Below are positions 36,869-46,133 of a DNA stretch of 64,000 nt, piece after piece. A program made the position numbers and the translations under genes. Source of the stretch: Ulota crispa (taxonomy: Eukaryota > Streptophyta > Bryopsida > Orthotrichales > Orthotrichaceae); the NCBI GenBank assembly GCA_963920765.1, contig OY987242.1, positions 10,504,789-10,568,788 of the forward strand, given 5' to 3'. The stretch's first letter is position 1, and each line of letters begins with the position of its first letter. The notes beneath the pieces are model-generated. The model ran no database searches and had not been told where the DNA came from. It saw only the letters and a list, made by a program, of their open reading frames with translations.

Positions 36869-37622
36869 AGGTAGGCACACCCATCCCCGTCATGTCCCCA
36901 TGGGCGTTATTTGACATTGTCAAGAACTAACAAATATAAATCAAATGGTTATGAGTAATTAAGTGATAGTTATGGGTGACAAAATGATGGTTGTGGGTGA
37001 CTCACATGACGGTTTTGAGTACTCATCTCACAATTTAACCCTTAAAGGGCTGACCCTGAACCCGTGGCCAAGCCAAGGCTTAGATTGAGGAGAGTGTACT
37101 ATTCATGGGCAGTGAACAGCCTGTGGCATGTGTCCAAGAGAGATAATATTCTCCTAAAAAGAAGGAAAAGTCAATAGTGTATCTTGCCCTTGCAAAAAGG
37201 GCAGCAAAGACCTTGTACAACTTTTTACAAATTGGTGTTTAAAAAAATATGGACGCATTGAAAGCAGCTATTTTTGGCATTCAGTGATGTGGCACATCTC
37301 TGACCACTTTCAAAAAAAATAATTTGAAAAAAAAATCTTTTTCCACCCTTGGGGTGTGTTTTTGACATTGAAAGGACAATTTTTGTCCCCTTGGATAGTT
37401 AGGGGTTAAGAACCAACAACCTTGTGATTAGCATCTCTTACACATGGTTCGTACAATTTCAATGATTTTGGATTTGAAAAATCTTTGTGCACAAATACTT
37501 ACATTTGGAACCTTCAATATTTTTGGTTTCCACTTCCTTACTCACAGTATTTTTTTCAAAGTTAGTTAATTATTTTACCTACTCCAAAACCCTTATTTCC
37601 ACGCTTATGGATGCGCCTACCT
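36869..37622. mobile_element. AGGTAG-type TIR element with nested TTAA element
   Basis: Left end AGGTAGGCACACCCATCC and right end (complement) AGGTAGGCGCATCCATAAGC, flanked by TA at 36867-36868 and 37623-37624. The 754-bp length includes the TTAA-bounded insert at 37035-37409; without it the element is about 380 bp, near the sizes of its relatives. It shares GTCCCCAT and CGTCA words with the inverted right arm at 32957. Confidence 0.75.
37035..37409. mobile_element. TTAA-bounded element nested in AGGTAG element
   Basis: A 375-bp segment with TTAA at both edges. Left end TTAACCCTTAAAGGGC and right end (complement) TTAACCCCTAACTATCC. The ends match less well than in the other copies beyond the first eight bases, so this is the least certain member of the family. 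Confidence 0.6.
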
Positions 37623-37624
37623 TA

Positions 37625-38521
37625 ATCCCAGCCGTCGGATCACATTCTGTTTGGGCTGGACCCACCAAGACCCGCAAACCTAAAACCGTGGCCCCGCCGA
37701 CTTTCTGCCAGTTGGTAACCGGTCACTCGTTTTGTGTGGTAGACGCGTGCAACCCGAGACCGCACGTTGGCAACACCGCAAATGCCCACTTGTGGGGCTT
37801 TGGCACACAAGCCATGTGCCGGTTGTCCTGCCGGACCTGCTCACCTGCCCTATGAGAGTCGGTGTTCCTCCGCGGCAGCGAACACCCAGCTTGTCCTTCG
37901 TCTTCATCATGCGTTCGCCTTCCTCCATGGCCGGGCTACGGCTACCCAAGCAAGTGAGCGGGATTAGCAGACACTGAACAGGTCAAAGGCATACTGTTTT
38001 GCCCACGTGTGTTGGCTCCCTAACTAGAACTTCTCCACCCCCGAAGGAATTCCGTTTGTACATATCAACGTCCGGCCTAACAAGAGCAGCCAGAATACCA
38101 GCTAGTTGCTCAAGTCAAACAGAACTCGTCTTGAACAAAACAGACATTTCTTTGACAAAATCTCGCCTGTTAACGTCAATGAGTTCTGTGTCGCCACGCC
38201 TTCAGTCGGACTCGAAGTGTGCCGCCTACCACGGAAGTGTTTAGGGTTTTATATCTATTTATCGCAATATGAAGTACGTTGCTCGGCATATATACTTGTC
38301 ACCAAGTCGCTATCCCGACTGAAGTCTAGTGAATCACAAAATTGGGAAACTCAATCTGACAAGCGAGAGAGATCGACACGACATCTTATGTCTGTGACCA
38401 ATTAAGGCAAAGAAAATGAACAATAACAATAAGCAAATCAGTGAAAAAATCTAAATTCTTGCTGCAAGCTTATCCTTTTTGTGCCGATTTCTCATCAGAA
38501 ATCAATTGACAACATCAGTTC
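37625..38521. other. GC-rich island without recognisable gene
   Basis: From about 37630 to 38230 the composition is clearly richer in GC than its surroundings, and open frames exist on both strands (37487-37855, 37680-37949, 38106-38405). None shows a known domain and they overlap in conflict. It may be a captured gene fragment, a decayed gene or a lineage-specific gene. Confidence 0.35.
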
Positions 38522-38523
38522 TA

Positions 38524-38916
38524 AGGCAGATAGACCCATACCCCGGCGTTTAAGTCTTTGGGGGTACTGCAAGGTCTCGGAAAATTCAGGATAAGAATTT
38601 TTAGGGTTGGCCTTCCAACAAGCTATCATGGATTTGGATTTATCATGGAAAGTCAGTTTTGTAGAAAAAAGTATTGTAGAATACTTTATATATTAAAGGG
38701 CAAAGTTGCAGCTCATAGAACCTTAAAAGCAACTGTAACCTTGAAACCGCTTGTGACAATCCCAATCCTCCCAAACCAATTTAGCAATCAATATGTGGCA
38801 AGATTTACTTGTGCAAGTAGTGTTTGCTGCTCCACTTTGGGTTCAGGAGTCTATAGTGAACACCTCAAATGTAAGGTGCAAAATTGAGAGCCGCTCAGGA
38901 ATGGGAATGTCTACCT
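38524..38916. mobile_element. AGGTAG-type TIR element, copy 2
   Basis: A 393-bp sister of 16271-16669 with left end AGGCAGATAGACCCATACCC and right end (complement) AGGTAGACATTCCCATTC, flanked by TA at 38522-38523 and 38917-38918. Alignment with copy 1 runs through the whole length (for example ATATTAAAGGGCAAAGTTG). Non-coding. Confidence 0.8.
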
Positions 38917-38918
38917 TA

Positions 38919-40563
38919 CTGTTTTATTTCAGTTCCAACAGAATGTTCACAATTACAGACAATAGTTCGATCATTTCGATGCCAAACTTAGACCGCTCAA
39001 AGAGTTGTATGCCCGCCTTGGAGAAGGCCAAATGAAACTTTGTTGTGGAAAGAATTTGCTTCACTGATTCAGAAACATCAATTCCAGCCCTAAACCACAA
39101 TTTTAGAGCTGTCAGTGCGACAGCGATTACGCGCAGAGCACCAGATCGACAAAGATCCAAGCAAGAACCCAGACACCCCGTCGGTCACAATCGCTAGCAA
39201 AGCTCTCACCCTTCGTCGCCGGCTAAGATTATGTCCCGCGACGTGGTCGGGGCTCTGCCCCTTTCTCCAGCGCGTTCCCATCCTCCGACCTCGTGCGCAG
39301 CACGTGTCGGTTACCTTCCAACGATAAAGTGAAAAGTTACTTTTAATATTCATGTTATTTTAGTAGCTTTGGATATATACGGCTTTCACGGGGAATCTTC
39401 TTCGAAGAGTTTCAAATATTTGCAGACTATGCAGACGATCGACCACAAACAATCGAAGATATATAGCAACCGTTCAATAGCCGATACATCATTGGCGCCT
39501 GTGGTTCAGTTTCTTTGACAATAAGACCCTCATTTATCTATCAGCGCAATTCGGCCGACCTGGTGACTTGCGGATACTCGTACAGTTGGGGAGGCGAAAA
39601 GACTTGGACGTGGTAGCTTGGAGCACAAATTCGGCGACCATCTTCTCTAAAACTTACAAAGTATGTGATCAAATTGCTGTTATCCTAACGTTTGTTTCTT
39701 CCCTCAGTTAGTTTCACTGCTTTCATCATGTATAATTGCTTTACGATCCAGATCGGTAGGGTCAAGGTTGATGCGGGAGTTTATTTTCTGTCGAGATAGC
39801 ACTCAATTGTTAGAAATAGGAACCTCATACTCGCCCTTCATTGGTGTTATGGTTTCTCTCTGTCTTCCTCTCAATTGAGCATAATTGAGGCCGTTTGATG
39901 CGTCGAGGCATTCATTCAGTAAGCCAATGTCGAGTGAACTGCATAGCAGAAGCGGTTGGTTACTACCAGTATTGCAGGGTACTGTAGATTATTTATTGTG
40001 TCTACTTCTTTGACCTAGTTAAAAATTTGCATTTTTCTGACCTTGTTAAATGCATTTTGTTGAAAGCAGGTCGTGAACTCGTGTATATCCAGGCACTTGA
40101 TATTGTTTTGACCTGGGCGCAAGCATCCCTTGATTACTCAGAAATCTTCATTGGTCAAGTGTCACAATAAAGGATTCAGGAGCACTTCAACTGGCAGCAA
40201 AGCAGTCAAGTAAGGCAATTGACAAAACTTGACAGCACGGTTTCTAAAAGTAGAAGGACGAGTGACTAGCCCAGTCACGTTTTTCTGAGAATCTTCCAAG
40301 TCGGCGCCTTGATACATTGTCGGAGCTTGGTCACTTTCTCAGAAGTTCTGTCGGTGGATGGACACGTGGATACACTGTTGGTCAAGCGAGGAACAGTGGG
40401 TTAGTCGAACTTGGTCGGTGACAAGTATCAGTGACACAGTGTAGGTTATTTGATAAGTTATTGTTCAGTGAACACGGCAGTCGGTTCGATTATACGTAGT
40501 CGGTGAGAAGACTATCTGCGACTGATTTGATACGTTGACGGTCGAGACATATTTCGTACCGAC
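38919..40563. promoter_or_regulatory. Upstream region of the Ca2+-ATPase gene
   Basis: The first part (39100-39330) is GC-rich with conflicting open frames and no recognised domain. The part nearest the gene (about 39400-40560) is moderate in GC and probably contains the promoter and 5' leader, possibly with a leader intron. Individual elements cannot be placed. Confidence 0.35.
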
Positions 40564-43500
40564 ATGAATGGCCGAGATATCCTTGCTTCTAAGAGCACCC
40601 GAAAGCCAGATTCCAGGAGAAGGATTAGTGAGCATGGGATTTCCGGGTCTCGCCGCTTCAGAGGGGCCACAGCGGCAATCCGCGCTTGCGGTCGATTCTG
40701 GAGTGGCATTCGCGTGCAGCCCTGTGTTCAGCCTCCCGACGGCTACGGCGTATCCACCACCGAGCTGACTCAGTTACTGCAAGATCGGCAACTGGAGGAC
40801 CTTGACAGGTTGGGCGGAATCGAAGGTCTCGCTTCGAAACTGAACACGGACAGGGAATACGGGCTCGATGAGACCGAGGACCGAATGCAAGAGCGGCGGG
40901 CGGCATATGGCTCCAACACGTACCCGAAGAAAGTGAGCAAAGGCTTCTGGTCCTTTGTGTGGGACGCGTGCAAAGACACCACGCTCAACATTTTGATGGG
41001 GTGCGCCGTCGTGTCTCTCGCCACGGGAATCTGGACCGAGGGGATCCAAAAGGGGTGGTACGAGGGCACCAGCATTGGTTTCGCGGTGCTCCTGGTCATC
41101 GCGGTCACGGCTGTGAGCGACTACAAGCAGGGCTTGAACTTCCGCAACTTGAATGACGAGAAGGAGAACATCCAGCTGGAAGCGCTCCGAGCCGGGCGGA
41201 GGCAGATGGTGTCCATCTTTGACCTGGTGGTGGGCGACATTGTGCCGTTGTCGATCGGGGGCCAAGTCCCGGCCGATGGGGTGCTGGTGGAGGGACACTC
41301 GCTGTCGATCGACGAGTCCACCATGACGGGCGAGAGCTTGCCCGTGAAGAAGGACAGGACGCGGCCATTTCTGCTGTCGGGATGCAAAGTGCAGGACGGG
41401 CAAGGGACGATGGTGGTGACGGGCGTGGGGCTGAACACGGAGTGGGGGCAGGTCATGGCGTCCATCAGCGCTGAAAGCGACGAGCAGACGCCGCTGCAAG
41501 TGAGGTTGAACGGCGCGGCCACTTTGATCGGCAAGGTGGGGCTGTTCGTGGCGACGTTGGTTCTGATCATCTTGGTGATTCGGTACTTCGCGATCACGTT
41601 CAAGAACGCGTCGGCGAAGGATCGGAGAGCAATGCAGGTGATCAAGGACATGGTGCAAATTTTCTCCATCGCGGTGACCATCGTGGTGGTGGCGGTTCCT
41701 GAGGGGCTGCCCCTGGCGGTGACGCTCACTTTGGCGTACTCGATGCGCAAGATGATGGCTGACAAGTCGCTGGTCCGGCATCTGGCCGCCTGCGAGACTA
41801 TGGGGTCCGCCACCACGATCTGCAGCGACAAGACGGGGACGCTCACCACCAACAAGATGACCGTCACGAGGGTGTGTTTGGCGGGGGAGATGGAGGCCGT
41901 CGAGGATTCCGACGTCGCCCAAGCCGAGCGCCTTTCTGCGAGCCTGCGAACGTCGCTGGTGAATTCCGTCTGCCTGAACAGCAACGGGAACGTGTCTCCG
42001 CCCAAGGATGGAGAGGAGCCCGCCGTGACCGGCAGCCCCACCGAAGCCGCCATTCTGACGTGGGGGCTCAAGCTGGGGATGCACTTCCACGCGATTCGGC
42101 ACGAGAATGAGGTGCTGCACGTGGAGACATTCAATTCGGAGAAGAAGCGCGCGGGGGTTGTGTACAGAAACGGCGAGGGCGAGGCGGAAGTGCACTGGAA
42201 GGGCGCGGCGGAGATAATCCTGGACCTCTGCACTGAGTGGGTGGATCCCAACGGAGAGTGTCATCCCATGACACACAAGAAGCGCGACGAGTTCAACAGC
42301 GTGATCGAGGGCATGGCAGCCCAAGCGCTGCGGTGCATCGCCTTTGCATACAAATCCTTCAACGAAGCGGACATTCCCGAAAGCGAAGACGCCCGGTCGG
42401 ACTGGAAGGCGCCGGACCAGGGGCTCATCCTGATGGCCGTAGCCGGAATCAAGGATCCTTGCCGGCCCGGGGTGCGGGACGCCGTGGAGCGGTGCCAGCG
42501 AGCGGGCGTGAAGGTGCGCATGGTGACGGGTGACAACGTGTACACCGCCAAGGCCATCGCTGCCGAGTGCGGGATCCTGGAGGAGGGGGGCCTGGTGGTG
42601 GAGGGGAAGGACTTCCGCACCTGGGACGACGCCAAGCTCAACAGCGGCGCCTTGGACAACCTGGTGGTAATGGCGAGGTCATCGCCCTTGGACAAGCTGA
42701 AGCTCGTGAAGGCCCTCAAGGAGCGACGCGGCGACGTGGTGGCCGTCACGGGTGACGGGACCAACGACGCGCCGGCGCTGAAGGAGGCGGACATCGGACT
42801 GTCCATGGGCATCGCCGGCACGGAGGTGGCGAAGGAGAGCTCCGACATCATCATCCTGGACGACAACTTCACATCGGTGGTGAAGGTGGTGCGCTGGGGC
42901 CGCTCCGTCTACGCCAACATCCAGAAGTTCATCCAGTTCCAGCTGACCGTCAATGTGGTGGCGCTGACGATCAACTTCGTGGCGGCCGTGAGTTCAGGCG
43001 AAGTGCCGTTGACGGCGGTGCAGCTGCTGTGGGTGAACCTCATCATGGACACGCTGGGTGCCCTCGCCCTGGCAACAGAAGCGCCAACGGACGACCTGAT
43101 GAGCAAGAAACCCATCGGGCGAACCGAGCCGCTGATCACCAACATCATGTGGCGCAACATATTCGGCCAAGCAGTCTACCAGATCGTGGTCCTGCTCATC
43201 CTCACGTACCGCGGCATCGAAATCCTGGGGCTCAAGGGAACGCACGACGAGCAGGTGCTGGTGCGCAACACCATCATCTTCAACGCCTTCGTATTCTGCC
43301 AGCTGTTCAACGAGATCAACGCGCGGCGCCCGGAGTCGTTCAACGTATTCCAGGGGATCCACAAGAACTACTTGTTCCTGTCGATCATCGGCACCACCGC
43401 ATTCTTCCAGGTAATCATCGTGACATTTTTGAACAAGTTCGCTGAGACCAAGGACCTGGCGATCGGGTGGTGGGGTCTGTGCGTGGCCATCGGATCTGTG

Positions 43501-43761
43501 GCGCTTCCCCTGGCGGCGCTGGTCAAGTGCCTCCCGGTGCCGCAGAAGCCGCTACTAGAGATTTCGTGTTTCCCCAGCAACGCGTGCTTGCGGCTGAAGC
43601 GACGGAATCGGCCCAACCACCTCGGGACTGCCAGCGACGATGAGTTCTCGGCATCGTCGAGGATGGGCAGCAGCCGCCGTCACGTAGCGAACGGCGCCCA
43701 GCTGAGATCCAGAGACCAAGGAATGGGAATGAGCAGCAGCGTCATCACCATCCGGACTTGA
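40564..43761 (+). CDS. Autoinhibited P-type Ca2+-ATPase (type IIB, ACA/PMCA)
   Basis: Calmodulin-regulated Ca2+ pump of the ACA family that removes Ca2+ from the cytosol across the plasma membrane or an endomembrane. A single exon encodes 1065 residues, the usual family size. A basic stretch near residues 30-48 (SRRFRGATAAIRACGRFWSG) fits the N-terminal calmodulin-binding autoinhibitory site of plant ACAs. Visible landmarks: TGES (255-258) in the actuator domain, PEGLPL (379-384) in membrane helix 4, the phospho-Asp in CSDKTGTLT (Asp422), MVTGDN, and the hinge TGDGTNDAP (729-737). Four N-terminal and about six C-terminal hydrophobic helices are seen, the latter between roughly residues 790 and 990. 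A basic serine-rich tail of about 75 residues ends the protein. The absence of introns recalls the Arabidopsis ACA12/13 pair. The gene is GC-rich throughout. Confidence 0.96.
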   Translation: MNGRDILASKSTRKPDSRRRISEHGISGSRRFRGATAAIRACGRFWSGIRVQPCVQPPDGYGVSTTELTQLLQDRQLEDLDRLGGIEGLASKLNTDREYGLDETEDRMQERRAAYGSNTYPKKVSKGFWSFVWDACKDTTLNILMGCAVVSLATGIWTEGIQKGWYEGTSIGFAVLLVIAVTAVSDYKQGLNFRNLNDEKENIQLEALRAGRRQMVSIFDLVVGDIVPLSIGGQVPADGVLVEGHSLSIDESTMTGESLPVKKDRTRPFLLSGCKVQDGQGTMVVTGVGLNTEWGQVMASISAESDEQTPLQVRLNGAATLIGKVGLFVATLVLIILVIRYFAITFKNASAKDRRAMQVIKDMVQIFSIAVTIVVVAVPEGLPLAVTLTLAYSMRKMMADKSLVRHLAACETMGSATTICSDKTGTLTTNKMTVTRVCLAGEMEAVEDSDVAQAERLSASLRTSLVNSVCLNSNGNVSPPKDGEEPAVTGSPTEAAILTWGLKLGMHFHAIRHENEVLHVETFNSEKKRAGVVYRNGEGEAEVHWKGAAEIILDLCTEWVDPNGECHPMTHKKRDEFNSVIEGMAAQALRCIAFAYKSFNEADIPESEDARSDWKAPDQGLILMAVAGIKDPCRPGVRDAVERCQRAGVKVRMVTGDNVYTAKAIAAECGILEEGGLVVEGKDFRTWDDAKLNSGALDNLVVMARSSPLDKLKLVKALKERRGDVVAVTGDGTNDAPALKEADIGLSMGIAGTEVAKESSDIIILDDNFTSVVKVVRWGRSVYANIQKFIQFQLTVNVVALTINFVAAVSSGEVPLTAVQLLWVNLIMDTLGALALATEAPTDDLMSKKPIGRTEPLITNIMWRNIFGQAVYQIVVLLILTYRGIEILGLKGTHDEQVLVRNTIIFNAFVFCQLFNEINARRPESFNVFQGIHKNYLFLSIIGTTAFFQVIIVTFLNKFAETKDLAIGWWGLCVAIGSVALPLAALVKCLPVPQKPLLEISCFPSNACLRLKRRNRPNHLGTASDDEFSASSRMGSSRRHVANGAQLRSRDQGMGMSSSVITIRT

Positions 43762-45816
43762 TTCACACCTCATAGCGGACGGACCAGTTACATAGCGATT
43801 CTACCGTGTACGAACTTTTTTAGGGTTTCTGATTCTTTTGCGACCATCAAGTCGCAGATTCTTTAGAGGACCCATGGGAGCGACATTTACGCTCTCTGTA
43901 TACTAGGAAGGGAGAGACCGTCGGGCAAACCCATTAGTTTTGCTGTGCAGCCATCGACAATTTTCGGTGATTCTTAAATGTATATCTGGGTGCCAGGACC
44001 ATCTACAGAAACTTGTCGGTGGAATTAGAGTGGGCACCCCACCTGTCGGCGTCGATTAAGTTAATATACGGTTTCGTTTTATTTTATAAAGGTGTACCTT
44101 TTGCCACTAATATGCTGGGAATCATTACATGTAAGCTTACACCATACAATACGCAAGCGCGGAGTGACAGACATTGGCGTAAGCTGTGGGCCACAGGATT
44201 CACTGTAATCTTGCAGAGGGGTTCAGACAGAGAGACGAGGTTATTTTTTTTGTGACGGCATCGGTTGGTGCAGTACGATTAAAGGCGACAATGTTCGAAT
44301 GCAGATTAGTAGGATTCGACGCACTTGATGGAAGTGAAAGGGTCCTGTGTTTGGAATGATTCTAGGATGTAAGTTACTGTCTACACTTCTTGTGATGGAA
44401 TTTAGCGAGCTTGTTATTCCTGAGTACTTTGAGCTCCGATTTCAGGGCATTTTTACCGTCGCTCGCTGGGATTGACACTCTCATTTACCGATATCGTTTT
44501 CCAATTCCCTTGTAGCTTCAAGGTTCAATCCTTTAACATCTCATACTTGTCGTAGAGATGTACTTGACCACTTTAGACTCTAGAATGTAGTGTTGGAGAA
44601 AGCTGATTAACGCCAGAAACTGTTTTGATTCGCAATATTTCGAAAGATACTTGCAGAAGATTTACTTGTAAACATTGGGTGATATATCCAAATTCGAAGA
44701 TTCCAATCAATAAGATATTATATGCAAAACACCTCAAGATTTAAATTAGTGAGAGCTATACTTCTTAATCAGAGATTATATCGAGAGATCTCCTTGTGTT
44801 TAGGTCCATGATGACATGAATAGTTCTTGCCGGCTAGCTAAATCCGCCAATTCAGTGGAAAATAATGTTTATGGCCCACTACTTTGTACGGTATGATTGA
44901 CTAACGCCTTCAAGCATTCTTCGAATCACCGACAGTGCGTTGTATCCGCTTTGACCCTGTTTCAGATGCGTCTCTGACCCTCCCTCTGAAGCACAGACCG
45001 TCAGGGAAGCCGTGTTTGTCTACAATGGCGCCTTTCTAATTTATGTTCCCGGTCTTTTCATGACATGCCTACTGATGACGCCACCCCTCCTTGACTCTCG
45101 AATCTTGCATCACACTATCAGTCCAATACTCAACATTACTTTAAAAAGGAGGTATTTTGTGGTAATCGATGGTTTGAACGTCTGTACCAGTCCTAGCAAT
45201 GGCGAGTGTGAGGAATGCACTGATGACGGCAAGTAAATATTGCCAGAGATGATGATCCATGACTTTGTGTGTGAGCATCTGGATTGTGAGGTGGTCAATC
45301 AGCAGCAATTGACTTTGAGCAACAGTCGGTGGAAGGATCATGAGGCTAGCTGCTGTGTGGGAGTTCAGGGTGCCGAGTACTTCTTGCCCATTGAGAAGTG
45401 AGTCAAAAAAGGACTGCAGATTTACGAGGCCCAGGTTCAAGTGCAGGAATTTAGCTATAACTGTTGAGGACCGAGTTGACCTTTTGTCCATAAAAGAAGC
45501 GTGCGGCGCTTTCCATTGCACATGAAAAGTAAGCTTTGAAGGAGAATGATGTTTTGCATGCTTATTACTGCTCCAGAGTAAGCTACTAGTGAACCTCTTC
45601 TTGCCTATTTCAATAGTTTGAGTCCTTTCTTTTATTGAAATGGAATTTTTTCTTGATATCCATTGTTAGTAGGATTTAAAGCACGAAAAAAATGCTCTCT
45701 TGATTTCCTAGATTAGTTCATTCGGAAGTTTTTCATTTGAAGTCACAGGGTGCCAATCATCAAGAATCTTGAATCAGGCAAAATGCATAAATTCGAACAA
45801 GACGATACAACGAGTT
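43762..45816. other. 3' flank of the Ca2+-ATPase gene and spacer
   Basis: No exon is supported. Opposed open frames at 45012-45236 (+) and 45141-45521 (-) overlap and have no family motif; the minus-strand one has a hydrophobic stretch but no splice context. I leave the block unannotated. Confidence 0.4.
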
Positions 45817-46130
45817 ATTCTTTAATTTGGGACAACGAGGGGTCCCATTTTGTACTCACCTGAATCTGAGATTGTCACCTTAATTTATGTGGAACCATAT
45901 TCCTTAAATGAAGGAGGCCTCTTGAAACCTGCTTCATGAACTTTTTGTCCAAAATTTCAGATGTTAATGAATTTTCTGTCCAAAAAGAGCGTCTTTTTGG
46001 AAGATATATATCTCATTTCATTAGAAAATCGTCAACAGATCCCCAATTCAATAAACATGGCGTTCTCTTCCAAAAAAGCCAGAAGTCCCACTTTGTAAGC
46101 TTTGTCCCAAATTAACGAATAACGCGTTAT
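45817..46130. mobile_element. Inverted-repeat element with TTTGGGACAA ends
   Basis: The word TTATTCTTTAATTTGGGACA near 45820 returns inverted near 46108-46130 (complement GTTATTCGTTAATTTGGGAC). GTCCCA/TGGGAC continues the pairing inward. The size is about 310 bp, boundaries are approximate, and no target duplication was resolved. Confidence 0.55.
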
Positions 46131-46133
46131 ACC

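Noticed and set aside
40774-42324. Long minus-strand open frame of 516 codons inside the Ca2+-ATPase gene
   Set aside because: It is the antisense shadow of a GC-rich coding exon. The plus strand carries every P-type ATPase motif.
45012-45521. Opposed frames (74 and 126 codons) downstream of the Ca2+-ATPase
   Set aside because: They overlap on opposite strands and neither resembles a family; a hydrophobic stretch alone is not enough.
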